DNA of 64,000 nucleotides, from NCBI GenBank assembly GCA_002633025.1, contig NMRB01000269.1, positions 190,576 through 254,575 of the forward strand, in the 5' to 3' direction. The position numbers were made by a program, and so were the translations under genes. Shown here piece by piece: positions 44,757 through 57,785 of the stretch (the stretch's first letter is position 1; the number at the start of each line of letters is the position of its first letter). Origin of the DNA: Notospermus geniculatus (Eukaryota > Nemertea > Pilidiophora > Heteronemertea > Lineidae). The notes under the pieces were generated by a model. That model worked only from the letters and a program-made list of their open reading frames with translations. It had not been told where the DNA came from and did not search any database.

Positions 44757-45520
44757 TAATGAATGTGAAGTACTAGAGCTGTTGCTGGGCAGATTGAGTT
44801 CAGAATTGTTTACGAGGTTGGGAAATACTTTTGGTTACAACGGTAACCTCTGCATCTAATGTCTTGGTGTCAGTATTTCTGATGCTGGCGTTGACGCTGA
44901 AGATTGAAGCTTGATGCTCCATCTTGTCTGATCCTGATTGCTTTGATTTTCCCACCACGTTAGACCACGGCCAAACCATGTCGACACCTTCGTAGAAACT
45001 GTCGACGTAGATTGAAGTGACTACAAGCAACACCTTCTGATTGAATGCTACCTATATATAATGAGACATGTATTCAAAATAACTTAGCACATGATGTCTG
45101 ATTTGAAGTGTCACATCTATGAGTGCGTACCCTCTGGCTGATACCTCGAGTTGACCAAATCCTTGTCCAGTCATGCAGGCCTCCTAATCACATCAAACTA
45201 CTAGCCATCGTTGTCTGGCGGTTGCGTGATACCCAGAGGCCGCTGACCAGACATTCTCCGAGTGCTTAATTCCATGGCTGTTTTGTGTGACGTATGGCAA
45301 TTATGTTATGACAGTTCTGTTAGTGACCATGACAATGTTATGTCCATTTGTCAAATGGTTTGTCATTGGACAATTAGTGTTGGATGCTGTGCTGTATTTC
45401 AAGATATTTTTCCAATAACTCCCTGTGGATGGACAATTTGCTGAGGTCTTTATTTATGTATTGCTGAGAGGTGTGATCTGGTTGATTCATTTGGATGTTT
45501 TCATTGTTTGATGGCAAATG

Positions 45521-45601
45521 TCAAGGTCGAACTGACCTTGATGTTCAAGTAGGTCACAGTGACCTATGTTTTCAGGATGTAGGTCAAGAAGAAGTAGGTC
45601 A
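45521..45601. promoter_or_regulatory. Nuclear-receptor half-site cluster, second allele
   Basis: Identical to 36305-36385, including AGGTCAcagTGACCT at 45551-45565. Conservation between alleles is uninformative by itself because nearby non-coding DNA is also nearly identical. Confidence 0.4.
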
Positions 45602-46079
45602 ATGTAGAAGTTATGTCCAGTTCCAATCTTTACCTTCTTTCCCGAAGTTAGGAATCCAGTGCTTTCTGTAGCTCTAATTCAAACATGTTTGTTTGAGACT
45701 TACCCAGATGGATTGCTGTTTTTGCTAATTAATCAAGATATCCATTAAGGCTGATATTCTTTGCTGAAGATAACGATGCACTTTAACGACCACACCCAAA
45801 GAAACCTTCTAATTCCATTGTGATTCAGGATCTGTCTAATTAAATCTGATAAAAGAAGGACGTGAGAGAGAAGTGTGCAGACTGATTCTAAATAATGAGA
45901 GTAGTACGGCTATCATTAGGAATTGAAGAGGAAGTAGTTCCGTGCTGACGTGATTTAAGTTGAAGTCATTTGGCTGATCACAAGGCTTACGTCAAGGATG
46001 GTACTCTCGTGATGTGGTGGCTGTCCATCTGATGTTAGCATGTTTCGTTCTGATGTGGATGATGGATTGATGTCTCAGC

Positions 46080-46284
46080 CCTAAACCATGGGAGACTTAC
46101 TGCCGTTAGAGGCCGCCTGTCGTACAACGTCACAAAATTTGACATCATAGATGTAAACCACGGCATCCTCATCATTATGGATGATGTTGTGATGTGCATT
46201 TCTTCTCTGTGACATCAAATTCGTGATGTTCCAGGACCGCTAACTGGTGGTGGGCCTCTAATGGCAGGAAAGTCACCCATTCTA
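46080..46284. mobile_element. Foldback element, GGAGACTTTACTGCC family, allelic copy
   Basis: CATGGGAGACTTACTGCCG, then TTAGAGGCCGCCTG, at the left and GGTGGGCCTCTAATGGCAGG at the right. It preserves the left end better than the allele at 36869-37070. Confidence 0.6.
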
Positions 46285-46884
46285 TGGCACTTTCTTCATT
46301 TATCTACGTTTTGGTCATGTCAAGATGACGAAACAAGAGTTGAGAATCAGAGTGCTGTATGGACGGTTGTGGCATGCCGAATGTAGGAGGACACTGGAAC
46401 ACCCGCAGAGAAACCTGTGTTGTTGAGGAGAGTTACCGTCTCCCTCATTTGCTGTCAGCATCATGATTGATTATGGACTTCCTTACACACTGTATTCAAG
46501 ATCGTGCTATGAATAGGAACCAATCATCGACACCAACAGTGCACGCGACCTCTACACCGTTATGATGATTGAGAAAGTGTCACGAGTTGATTGACTGATT
46601 GCATTTCCATCAGTCCAGTTTGCTGACTCTAGCAGTTAATCCCACACCTTGACGGCTGTCATCTGTCCTTGATCCTGGATGGCGTCGACTGGCACAACTC
46701 ATGATCAGTGGATTATATGCCTTCAACGGGATCAGAACGTCAAAAATGCAAAGTTATTTCATTTGATGCCAATGATGAAATATGGCCATCAGCTGTGGCT
46801 GTTCAGTTAGGTTCCTCTGAAGAAGTCCACCATGGTACTTTGGCCCCAACCACATCCACTACATCCACCTTCAGTAGTATTTTC

Positions 46885-47053
46885 CTATTAGATTTTCCCC
46901 CCAGACCGAAGCCAAAGCGTTATTGGCCCTGGTAAATGTGGAAGAGGCCATCTCAAGCTAGTCGTGTTCCTCACTTGGATGGGGTCTTTTACTTGCCCTT
47001 GCGAAGGCACAAGGTACAAGGCACCACGGCTTACTTTCCCATGCGACAGACTA
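46885..47053 (-). mobile_element. SINE copy, head truncated
   Basis: On the minus strand it matches the tail and body of the SINE at 61160-61446, from the CGCATGGGAAAGTAAGCCGT segment to the CCAATAACGCTTTGGC segment. The tRNA-like head with the B box is missing. Confidence 0.75.
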
Positions 47054-50000
47054 AACCATCATTAGTATTCCAAGCCACCAACATCACTGAATTCATTGAC
47101 GATCTTGTTTAAACCTACCCACTGCATTGAATCAAATGAATCAGAATATTGAAGTATTTGATTCACTTAAGAGATCCTCAAGCAAAAACCCAGCATTTCA
47201 TCAGGTTGATTGCCAACAGTACATGTGACCCGTCATATTGTAATGACAAATCCCAAATTCACACAATTGATCAACTGACAGCCAATTTCTCAAAATCTGC
47301 AACTGATGGTGCAGATACTGATACAGCGTGCTTAAGAATGCCTTAGTGATTTTGCACGTGGGTGTTGTATTTAGCAATAAGAGATTAGAGTCTTAGTAGT
47401 TGTTGCAGGTCTTTTGAACATCAGCTGTTAAAGACTTCTGTCTCTCTACGTCTGAATGTTCCAGAGAGAGCTGCTAGTTCCAATTTTCTTCCATCTTCCT
47501 TCATCTTTATTTAAAAAGACAAGAAACATGTCTTCTTGGTGAATCCATCCTGAAGCAAGATTGAGTTCTAAAGAACTCCTCCTTGTTACCCTCGGGGAAG
47601 ACCAGAAGTAAAAGCCGTACATGCCCACTCTGTCATGTAATATCCTGTGAAGAAATTTGACAAAACTGACAACATGTCGTCATGAAGGGATTATGTGACA
47701 GGTGGTCAGACTTGCCGCCTCCCACGCAGCCTCCTCCCAGCATCATTTACTCAAAGCTTTGTGTGAAGAGGAAGGCCTCGAGTGAAGTCATTCCCTGTCC
47801 AGGAGGGCGCTCCCTGTCCATCATGAGTTTGGCTCAAATACCTGAACAACGTTTGATTTTCTGAAGCATCAAAAGTTACCCCACTATAGCTGTGGTGTTG
47901 ACGATTATGGGGGGGGGGGGTCATACAAACTAAGCAAAGAAGCAGAGTTATCATCAGAATCCTTCAAACGGTATTCTGCCATCAACAACAGGTGAAATTC
48001 ATAAAAACAAGCAAATGCTTTTGCTTCAAGTTTTGTAGTGCATTTACATTGGACTTCGCTGTGCAAATCTTAAGTAAAAGTATTTGCTGACTTTTATGAA
48101 TAGCCTACCAGCCGTTGTCTGTGACTCCAGCGACCATTACCCTATTCATGTTGACGAGATTGAGATGACTTACAGTATTCTGTACAGATAATGACTAGAA
48201 ATTTGTGTGTCATGTGATGTCTACTAATGGCTGATAGCCCTTTGTCCATTATCTCAACCTCAGTTTCCAATAAGCTTGTGTGACTGGCACCTGGTGCATG
48301 CTGATTTGGCCTGACTGGAGTCGGGACTGGCTGGGATGTTGTTATGTCGAGGATCAAGGATCGATACAATTAGTATCGTTGTAGTAATATGTCTACTTTA
48401 GGTATCGTTCGGCAAGAGAATGGGGGGGGGGGCAATAGTGTAACAAACTNTGTAACAAACTTTTTGTGGAGTCCTGATGTTGTGGACAGTATAGGCCTAT
48501 GTTACATGTAACTTTTAGCTAACTCTCTGCTCGTGTGCAAGATATACGCAGAATGTTCCTTCTCAATATAGATGGCCCCCAACTTCGATCGCATTTAATT
48601 ATGGTCTCCAGCAGGAAGTATTGCCTGACATGCAATCCTACATTAGTCAATATCCCTGCTAACATCTGCTACATCAGCAAAAAAGGAGAGCTTCTGCCGT
48701 CAGATATGTGTGTGTAACGGACTTGGGCATTATAAGACATTTATATCTTCAGTCTGTTCAAACTGACGGTGGAAGAGCCACAACTGAGCAAGATAACGTG
48801 TGCATGAGATGCTGAAGGATGTATCTGTAGTGAGATCATCAGGTGCTGTCCCTTCCCTCCCACTTGCCACCTTGAATCTAACCAACAACATTGTTGATGC
48901 TAAAGCTTCCTTGCTATATATAGCCCGCCCGCCTCGGAGAAAGGAAATAAAAAGAAAGGGACCTGAGGGCAGCTCCGTGCATACACAGCTAACTTGATAA
49001 CTGGGGATTATTTTCTATCTCATTAACAGACTTAATTAACCCTGAATCATCATCTTTGTCTCTTCAGCTCGGTCCCATCAACTGTGCAGCTTGATGGGTT
49101 TGTGAAAAACATTCCCATCGGCACTAATTATGCTAGATTTGCTGTTTGAAGCAACTCTCGCAGACCAAGGATGGGCAGCCCTCACCTGATTCCTACAAAA
49201 ATACATGATTGAGGCGAAAGCGGTGGTTCTGGGTTCATTGTTCGAGACTCTTTGATCTTGCTATTTTGGCTAATTGGTTCTGCCTTGCACGGAATTGACC
49301 CATGAGCATCAGTCGTTATGGGAGCCACAATGCCATCTTGTTTATCTGTTGGTGGTCGGCCTTGGCATTGGGGTTGTCACATGGCTGCAAAAGTTGCGTT
49401 CAAATGTACTTTTGGATGACTTTTTGCCACAGCCGAAGGTGAGATGAAGTTGGAACATTAATTCAGACCTGACATCCACACATCATGATTCACAGCAATT
49501 ATCAAACTTCTTTAAGGGAATATTCATGAAGAGTGCAGTGACACCGCGCTCAGCATCCGCCTGCCGATGGCAAAAATGTGAAGTGATTGTACCTTATTCT
49601 CATTCCCTGGCCCATACATTGATGTAAATATGATCTCGACGACAGGAATCGCGTCACGTTCCTCGACAGCGAGAGTGATCATATTTTTTTATGTCTATGA
49701 ATATCAGATGAATACCAATATCGCCAGGCGTCTAACCATGTGAAGTTGGAATCAACCAAGTATGCACCCATGAAATATAATGATGCCTGAAAAAGTAGGT
49801 AGATTAAGTTGTTCTCCTAGGGAAGAACCTCACAAAATATTTGACATGTCCTCTTTGGTCGCCCATGGCTACCACAGTTCTGCGTCACAAATGTCATACA
49901 ACCTTCCATGTTTTGTACGTCTGCCCCACGTCAACGTGGCCATTTATAACCATGCCTGCAGCAATTGGAACATTTTCTGATTCTCTGTAACATCAACCGT

Positions 50001-50112
50001 CAGAAATACATCAGTTCTATTCTCTCACAGTCGTATTGTCAACAAGCCCCTTTTTGAGATACCTGCCGGCCAGCTCGTGGCCACATTCATATGCAGCTCT
50101 ATCCCGGAACTC
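46982..50112. other. Intergenic DNA with two poly-G tracts and an assembly join
   Basis: After the SINE, no feature is firmly supported. Poly-G runs are at 47909-47920 (12 Gs) and 48422-48432 (11 Gs). At 48450 a single N separates two copies of TGTAACAAACT, an unmerged 11-base overlap. Plus-strand frames at 47149-47346, 48535-48717 and 48800-48997 look moderately protein-like but have no known motif or splice partners. Confidence 0.45.
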
Positions 50113-50302
50113 TATGGTCTAACAAGAACGTGTTGACTTCTGTTTCAAGAAGAACGGTCGAGTCATTTTGGTGTACAAGTCCCTTCCAGCCATGTCCAGA
50201 TGTGGGTGTATGGTCTGACAAGATCTTCTTGACTTCTGTTAAGGTTCAAGGAGAGACGGTGAAGTTGTTTTGATATCCGAGTCCCTTACATCCATGTCTG
50301 AA
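50113..50302. repeat. Two-copy degenerate tandem repeat, about 100-bp unit
   Basis: TATGGTCTAACAAGAACGTG with TTGACTTCTGTT is followed by TATGGTCTGACAAGATCTTC with TTGACTTCTGTT. Both units end in GTCCCTTCCAGCCATGTC or GTCCCTTACATCCATGTC. Confidence 0.65.
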
Positions 50303-50441
50303 GGGTGGGGAACGCGTGGGCAGACATCTCAAATGTGAAGAAGGTTTACAGTGACAGAGGTGGACAGATCTCGGGCCACATGGGCAGGGCTGATGTCTTC
50401 CTTGTGACATCATGTTTCCTGGTGCTTGATGACACTCAGCG

Positions 50442-50563
50442 AAGAATCCATTTACGTGAATTTCAAGCGGTTCGATGCTGCATCCATTGTTTCTTTCTGC
50501 CGGGTTGATTATGGACAAAGGATGCGGCATCGCACCGCTCGAAATTCACGTGAATGGATTCTT
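50442..50563. mobile_element. 122-bp foldback
   Basis: AAGAATCCATTTACGTGAAT, then TTCAAGCGGTTCGATG, pairs with GCATCGCACCGCTCGAAA, then TTCACGTGAATGGATTCTT, with about 45-bp arms. Weaker pairing may extend outward. Because of the inversion, frames on both strands encode the same peptide PLEIHVNGF, a useful signature of the foldback rather than of a gene. Confidence 0.7.
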
Positions 50564-51865
50564 AGCCTCATGCTGGCATAAGCTTCAACCCGTTGAAGGC
50601 GACCAGAAAACGGAAGAAGAGTGTCATGGGGATGATAGTCAATGCCACCTCTGTGAGCACCTCATTCTAAAATCCATTCCATGTAAGAGTTGAAAGAGAG
50701 CGACCCTTCTACCATTACTATCAGGTCCTGCATCATTCATTGAACCTTTCATCAGATTCCAACCATTCTTATCCTCAAGTCACAAACAAATGGTGCCATT
50801 AATGAGACTAGTCAGGGAAAAAAACAGACAAAAATTTCAATCTGGCCTATAGCGATAAATTCAACATTATTCAATCAAAAAACTTGACATGTCTGCTTCC
50901 TGCTGTGGTATGATTGCTGGAGTCCCTGGGGAGATGGTAATGGCGCTGAGAATGTGGGTTTGATTCCAGTAATGGTAGACAACCCAACCCTCCCCTTCTG
51001 TGGCTTTTCATTGGGGCGTCAGCTTTCTTCTGTTATACACGAAATTAACCAATAATATATGTAGATGACACATTTGGTATACATTCCTCATGAATACTTG
51101 ACTATAGAGAATAAGCATTTCTGAACCAAGTAAGCTATAAAGCTTCTTGCTTGCCACATGATTAAGGCTCTGTGCATACCTAAAAAAGCTTTAAAAAGAT
51201 GTGGTGTTTTGGTGACAACCTGATTAAATTGGATTCTCTTAGGAGTTGAAGAGTAGACCATCTACCAAAAAATGCGATCACTTCGGCGCCAACTGCCAAG
51301 AAGAAGCCAGATATAATGCCTCAGCAGACTTAGAACAGTGTTAAGAAAATATGAAACCTGTCGACAAGTTGTAGCAATCTTTCAAATATTGCAACATTTG
51401 TTCTCCAACAAATTCATCAATAAAACTGAAATTGTTGTAGGAGAATCTCAGCTGTGAAATGGTGAGCTAGGATGGTGAGCTGGGATGGTGAGTGAGCTAG
51501 GATGGCATGGAAAAAAGGCTCAGATTATCTACATAGTGAATTTTCAAGGAAACCTTGTATCGTACACAATGGACGGTTAATTGATTTAAGGCTCAGCATT
51601 TTCTTATCGAAGTAAACCATGCCATCGATCTCATAACTCACTGATCATCTGTTCCCCTCAGCTTGTGCCTGACATAGGACACAGCGTGATGAACAGTTTA
51701 ATTTCCTGGGGGTAGGAGTTTTAATTCAACTCTCACTTATCTAAAGAGGCATCTCCGTGGCTCGGCAGTTTGAAGTAATTTGGTGCTTCTTGAGGGAAAA
51801 TTTTTTGGAGAAAATGGTCTTAAAGTGCCGCTGTATGCATATGGTGGGGGAGTGAAGCATGACCT
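50564..51865. other. Intergenic DNA with a possible tRNA-like SINE head
   Basis: At 50957-50967 GGTTTGATTCC resembles a polymerase III B box, and the preceding 60 bases (CTGGGGAGATGGTAATGGCG) could be a tRNA-like head. The following 100 bases may be the body. No second copy was found, so it stays tentative. Nothing else seen. Confidence 0.3.
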
Positions 51866-51991
51866 TGGCTGGATTTGGTGTTAGATTGCTGGAAACTGGC
51901 TGGATTTGGTGTTAGATTGCTGGAAACTGGCTGGATTTGGTGTTAGATTGCTGGAAACTGGCTGGATTTGGTGTTAGATTGCTGGAAACTG
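51866..51991. repeat. 31-bp tandem repeat, four copies
   Basis: The unit ACTGGCTGGATTTGGTG, then TTAGATTGCTGGAA repeats four times with almost no variation. Very recent expansion; not a multiple of three and not coding. Confidence 0.95.
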
Positions 51992-52502
51992 AGTTCGTTT
52001 ATCATCATGGAGAGATTACTCCATAATGAGTGCCTACCGACAGGCAAATTGACAGGCATAAGACTGGCAAATAAACAATGAACACTTGTAGCTGATGAGA
52101 GTGAATACCTGAAAGACATCAGTTGACGTGACATGATGTTTCTTGATCATCGTCAATTTATTTGATTCAAAAGACCTGAAGAAGAAAATTAGCAGAGAAC
52201 CAAGTTGAAATTTGTCTGCAGGGAACTCTGACACACTTGAGCCATTCTTAATGACCCGTATCTTTAGAGTCCCTGAACCATGTCCCCTTGCTCTCTATTT
52301 CTCTTAATCAATACGATCTTTGGACAGAAAAAACACCGTTGTACGAATCGATCAGTTTCTGAGAGCAATCACTCAGCGGGTTGAAGATTAATGAACGTGT
52401 CGATGGTGAGGTCAATGAACGGACAACTTTTTCTTGGTGCTAATCTAATTGGAAGATAAAATCCTCATCGATGGCCTTTCTGTTGTGCAAGTGAATTCTG
52501 TA

Positions 52503-52775
52503 TAGCAAGCTGTACAAGGCTGTTTTATCTCCAAGCTGGGATCTCAGCTCGACCACTGGATGGGCAGAAGTTGCAAGCTGTACATGGTAAGTTAAGCTGG
52601 GAGACGCTTTACCATTGGATGGGCAGAAGTGTTCCAAGCTATATAAGGCTAAGTTTATGTTCAAGCTGGGAGCTGCTTGACCTGGATGGGCAGAAGTTGC
52701 AAGCTGTATAAGCCCAAGTTTATGTTCGAGCTGGGAGCTTATTCCACCATCGGATGGGCCACAGTTGAAGGCTGG
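52503..52775. repeat. Degenerate tandem repeat, about 65-bp unit, four copies
   Basis: GGATGGGCAGAAGTTGCAAG with variants alternates with CAAGCTGGGAGCT and TTTATGTTC segments. A 129-codon minus-strand frame runs through it and reflects the repeats. Confidence 0.75.
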
Positions 52776-54411
52776 GAAGAGAGGGACTGTTGACTTTATA
52801 ATGTGATTGTGTACGCACACAACATCCATTTTCCTTCAGATTTGGTTGATAACCATTTGCTTTGAGAACGCACAGTCTTAGATGGAAATTTCTTTCTGAA
52901 GAAAGAGATAATTTGGTGCTGAAAGAGAGGACGTTTTCCTGGCTGTCACTTGATAGGCAAGAAAACAGGAACCGAGGAAGAAAGTATCAACTTCACACAT
53001 GATGCAACCTGCTCTTACTATAGGCTACCTCTACCTCTTACTCTACCTCTAGTACAGTATGAGACAATGACAGTCTCATATTTACCAATAGGACTTTACA
53101 ATGGAAACTGGAGACCAATTTTCCTTGTACGGGGAGATTAATCTTTGTAAATCCGATTTAAGCATTTGAATCAGAATCTTACCAGGTAGCTTTCAAGATA
53201 TTCCCTTGAGAATAGAATTTCCGACAGCAGATAAGTCCGATTGTGCTTGGACAAGCTAATTTGCCTTTGACTCGCGTTCGGCATTATGGGATTGCTGATG
53301 GTACAATCACCTGCCAGAGATTTATAATCAATTTTCATTATTCTGACAAAAGAGCGATAACAATCTGGCTGCGTTGTGTTCGTCATCGTTTTAGATATCA
53401 TGAGTGACTTCCCTCAAACTCATCAGGTTGTTTCCTGTTCTTGAACAGGTTGTGCTGCATTCATGACGGTGGGACACCTCGTAGTAAACAGGCATTTGTA
53501 GGCATCAGCGCAGAAGTTCAGGGATGTGCTTGCCCCCTTTGGGAGAGATTCTTTCAAATGGATCAGGAGATACCGTGCCTAAAACTTCATGGCTGTGGAC
53601 GTGTTCCAAGGCTAGCTGATTCTTCAAGACATGAGCTGAACGGCCATCTGATCATGTAACCCCTTGCCTGAAATTTCACTGCTTACGACATGGTCTAGGT
53701 CTGGCTGATTCTTCAAGGGATGGTATGCATGGTCCAACAAATCGGATGGCCCTTTGCCTGAACTTCAGTGTGCGGAACATACATGTACATGTAGTCAAGG
53801 ACTACCTCATTCTTCGAAGACTGAACTGCAGTGTCCAGGTTTGGGGCTCACTCAAAGACGAGGAATGACTCTAAAAAACAGTTTAAAACTCCAGCCTGAT
53901 GATCATGATATCCTCATGCTTGTAAAAGCATCATGAAATCAATGATGTGTAAAGAATGCTGGAATCATTGCAGCCATTTCCCAGCCCATCCTCCCATTCT
54001 CCAAAAGAGCAAAACATTGCATGTTACTGCCAACCTTAATAAATGGATACAACCAGTTTTTCTTTCACAGCTTATTTGATTTCACACTGATTTTGAGACA
54101 TCACGAAAACCAGCATGGTTGGCATGTGAAGAAAGTAGTCGAAGGGTAATTTTGTAATTCAAGCTGAATGCATTGAATTAGAGGCAAGAAACAGGGTGAT
54201 TTCAATTTGATTGTCGCACATAAAGCTTTCACATTGCTGTTAACCAAAGCATACCATTATGCAATCTGTTGGGAGAGATTTTGTTTGATACAAGAATGAT
54301 ATATTGCTTTTTTATGTGGGAATGATCGCTGCAGGGTTGTTATGGAAATCGGCATGGAGATTGTGACCTGTTTGGTGAATGTCACCAGGTCAACCTCGGA
54401 AGGTATTGTAT
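52776..54411. other. Intergenic DNA, no supported feature
   Basis: Short open frames on both strands without recognisable motifs. No clear repeats. Confidence 0.45.
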
Positions 54412-54750
54412 TGTACTTTTCTGTCATGGCCAAAACCATAGCATTATTGGCCCTGGTAAGTGCAGAAGATGCCATCTCAGGCTACTCATGTTCCTCACTT
54501 GGATGGCGTCGTCTTTGACTTGCCCTTCCCAAGGCACAAGGTACAGGGCACCACGGCTTACTCTCCTATGCGACAGACTGAAGAGTCGGGAATGATCCCA
54601 TGCAGCCAGGAACAGATCCAGGGGGAGGGGCCAGGGATGCGGACCCCTCTGCTCTCAGCAACAGAAAATTTTTCATCAGGATTGGCCAGAAATTGAACCT
54701 TTGGCCTTGACTGTAGACTACATCTAGAGCACCTGATCATCTCTGTGAAA
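54412..54750 (-). mobile_element. tRNA-derived SINE, near full length
   Basis: Read on the minus strand, the head contains GGTGCTCTAGATGTAGTC and GGTTCAATTTC, a degenerate B box. The body GCCGTGGTGCCCTGTACCTT follows, then the tail CATCCAAGTGAGGAACATGA and CACTTACCAGGGCCAATAAT. The body and tail match the copies at 61160, 46885 and 37686. The middle has an insertion of about 60 bases relative to the copy at 61160. Confidence 0.7.
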
Positions 54751-55741
54751 CACTTCTGTGCCTTGTTGTTCTGTTTTTATAGCTAGCCCCGGGAAATTCT
54801 CTGATGTGTCCACCCAAGTTGAACTGTCCACCAACAGATCTGATACCAATATCATATCTGATGCAATATTATGGATGAAGACCTAATCTCAGCGTTGACA
54901 GAACCCCTAAGGACACGCCATCGTCCATACTTGGGCAATTATCAGGGCTGAAGTCCCTCCCTGAAGTGATCTAGTTCCCGTGGGTCCGCGTCTAATGTGG
55001 CTCAAAGGCTGGTCAATAGCGATCATTGGTAATCATTCCCCACTTAAGAATCCTTGGAGAAATCTTCCCAGTCTGTTATCATATAGTATCGTGTTATTTG
55101 ACTTGGACATTGATTGCTGAGGGCATCGACGAGGTGATTTCTTCAGAGGCATTTCTGATGCACCATCTTCAGACGAAGCATCTACAGCGAAGATCTTCAA
55201 GACCAATTTTGACTCAGTCGAGTGAAGACTCCACATTGCACTGATCAGCCATTGCTGCACCAACACCAGTGGAATACAAACTACTTATTTACCCACATTG
55301 TCACCATTGAAATTCTCCCCACATTTCTATTCCTCCCGAAGGAATCTCTCAAGAATTGTACTTGTTCACTTTTGCCCATATTTCATCTCGCACGATTACA
55401 AAACACACCAGCGAACATGTTCTTTTCCAAGGTTGTGCAATGTTGGGTATTAGGGATTCCTTAAGCAGTCTTCTAATGAGGCCCCCAGTGAATTTATTTC
55501 AAATCGCCAGAATCTCATTTCCGCACTTGCTGTAAAAATCACCACAAAAATTTGAGTGATGGTGTGCCGTGGATTCCACACTTATCTTGTACACAGACGG
55601 GAATAGAAAGTTTATATGATAGAGTGGTGTTCCAGAATGGTTGCATCATTAAGTTCTACTCCTGGCATGAGTACTCCCAGCACTCTCTCTGGCTGGTCTT
55701 CGATATAGCTTCTGGTCCTTGGGCTCGGCCTCCACTCTTTG
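54751..55741. other. Intergenic DNA, no supported feature
   Basis: Overlapping opposite-strand frames around 55030-55260 are equally plausible on either strand, so neither is reported. Confidence 0.4.
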
Positions 55742-55804
55742 GGCTCTTTTACCAGGCTCTTTTAGCAGGCTTTTTTACCAGGCTCTTTTACCAGACTCTT
55801 TCAG
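55742..55804. repeat. 13-bp tandem repeat, about five copies
   Basis: GCTCTTTTACCAG repeats with minor changes. It sits inside a 144-codon plus-strand frame (55552-55986) that is pyrimidine-rich and not otherwise coding-like. Confidence 0.85.
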
Positions 55805-56123
55805 CCCCAAATTGGCAACCTTCATATACCTTGTTGTGGACTGCTTCCCTAGCTCGTTTGATAAAAAAGAACCTCACAATCTTTCCCATTTTTATGCGAG
55901 GAGATTTTTTAAAGCTTTTAAAATATTGTCTCTGTGGGAAACTTCATCTGCTTCTTTTTCCTCTCATTGTTGGCTTTGACAGCTGAATCAAGGCACGGTA
56001 CGTGATTTTCATGTGGTTGGAGGGTATGGTAACAAACCTACTCAGACATGTTGGCAAACATATCATGTTCTTCTGTGGTTTGCAGTCACTTCATGCAAAA
56101 ACATTTCTCCCTAAAAGGTGCCA

Positions 56124-56312
56124 ATGATATATGATACTGTGGATGTGTTTCAGCAGTTGGTAGAGATCTTTTTCATGGTTATCACAGCGATGGTGTGGAT
56201 CTCAATCCAAGGCTGCCTAGTCATGAGGAAAACACAGGAAGACAGCGAGGGGAGAAACGGATTCTGTTTGACAGACTCCCCAGCTTTGTGTAATGATACC
56301 CTTGATGTATAA
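56124..56312 (+). CDS. Possible exon or small protein with one membrane helix
   Basis: From an ATG at 56124 the frame is open for 62 codons. It contains VEIFFMVITAMVWISIQGCL, a good single transmembrane segment, followed by a charged tail (MRKTQEDSEGRNG) and TAA. This looks like the end of a membrane protein. No recognised family, and the upstream acceptor (CCCTAAAAG) is weak. Confidence 0.25.
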   Translation: MIYDTVDVFQQLVEIFFMVITAMVWISIQGCLVMRKTQEDSEGRNGFCLTDSPALCNDTLDV

Positions 56313-56475
56313 AAGGGTTTTTTATGAGAAGAGTGTAGATCCTTATGACCTGTTGTTGGTGAGTGCTGTGGCTAATGTCCCTGTCTTATGATGTAGGATT
56401 TGTTCACAGGTCTGTACAGAGTTAAATGTTGGGCCTGTCAAAGTCTTGCTGGGTATGAGGTGTTCGGGCATCCCC

Positions 56476-57767
56476 ATTTTTCTCCGAGGGGAAGGTTTCC
56501 ATAAGATAGCAGGCTCGCATATGCGTAGGTGATGTAATGTTACTGGAAGAAGCATCTTTTTTGATTTCGCTGCATCTGATAGTGCACCCTTCCGGCTCTG
56601 AGGAATAGCAGTTTGAATTGTAGCTTTCCACTTACATGTAGCCTACAAATATAAAAACATTGGAAGCTCCCAACCCTGATGGTCTTTTCATTTGATGTTG
56701 AATCATCCGACTCTGCACCGCAGTACGCCATTTGTCATTGGGTACAGTTGTAGAGATAAAACCTCGCAATTATTCTCTAATATTTCTGATAAGAACTCCG
56801 TCTGCTACATTGTCCCCTCGAATTATTCAAAATTTAGATTACACCCAAAGTTTCCTTTTAAAAACGACGTTAACTATCTCGTGTGATTTGTTGTTTCAGT
56901 CCACGTGACGGGGTGATTATTACTGCTTCTCATTTGGTGTCTGTAGTAGCACTTCACACTTTCTTCTTTATCACTTACTACAGTATAAAAAGGGGAATTC
57001 ATCAGTTGTTTAGTGTAATGTACTCTAAATGATGGTGTTCTGAGGTGCGAATTTAAAAAGCAATTGCCAGAGTCGTCCGTACTATAATGACTGTCTTTTT
57101 CCCCAGCAGAATCTCTAGGAAATCGCTGGATGCAGTAAGAGTACTATGGAACAGCCTCTGGGGTTTTTGTACTAAAAGAGATGCTGCCAGCCACTTGGTC
57201 TCTTTCAGACAGCAGTGACACTAACTGACTATGCATCATTGTATGGGGACTGAAAAGGTCAACAGTTTGTCTATGAAAAGAAAGTGCTGGGGGAGTCCCA
57301 GGCTGTCCAAACAGCCAAGTGTATCATTCTCAAGATCTGACACTTTGCCACGCATTACTTCACAAATACTAGAGAGAAAATTGCATTCCCAAAAAGAAAT
57401 TGGCAATTTTCGTCAAAAGAAGATATGCGGACAATGGCGGGTTATCATTTTTTTACCGATGACGCATCTTGAAATTCCGAAATCGTCATCTTGTGTGCGT
57501 AATATGAAAAAAAGCATCACCAAATAGCGATATATTGAATAATTTGGCTGTCAGAGACGCCGATCTTGGATGATTCCCATGTGATTGGAGATTCTATAGA
57601 GTATTGACCACTTTTCTATTACTTGTAACTGCGTTATCTGTATATGTTACTGAAGTATAATGGCCTGTTTGCAGAATTAGACCATCGCACTTTTATCGAA
57701 AGAATACTTCACGAGGAGTTGCCGTGGCAAAGGAGATATTATGACTTGCACTTGAGGAGGGGGTGTG
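56476..57767. repeat. Allele copy 1 of a 1.3-kb block
   Basis: Starts ATTTTTCTCCGAGGGGAA and ends GGAGGGGGTGTG at the N at 57768. It recurs as 57786-59059. A 98-codon plus-strand frame (57231-57527) differs between alleles at four positions, all amino-acid changing, which argues against coding. Confidence 0.85.
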
Positions 57768-57785
57768 NACAGTGCCATTGGCACT

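Larger units (their letters stand above)
37784..46981. repeat. Allele copy 2 of an 8-9 kb block, with two insertions
   Basis: Repeats 29790-37782 with SNPs and indels. Large differences are the element at 39201-39457, the element at 43407-44756, an 80-N gap (40270-40349) replacing about 586 bases, roughly 80 extra bases at 41143-41225, and a duplication of a 60-bp stretch near 41480-41590. The net length difference of 1205 bp agrees with the sum of these. Confidence 0.88.

Noticed and set aside
50246-50693. Opposite-strand frames both encoding PLEIHVNGF
   Set aside because: Explained by the foldback at 50442-50563, which presents the same sequence on both strands.
57231-57527. 98-codon frame repeated at 58523-58819
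   Set aside because: All four differences between the alleles change the amino acid, with no silent changes. This is the opposite of coding constraint.
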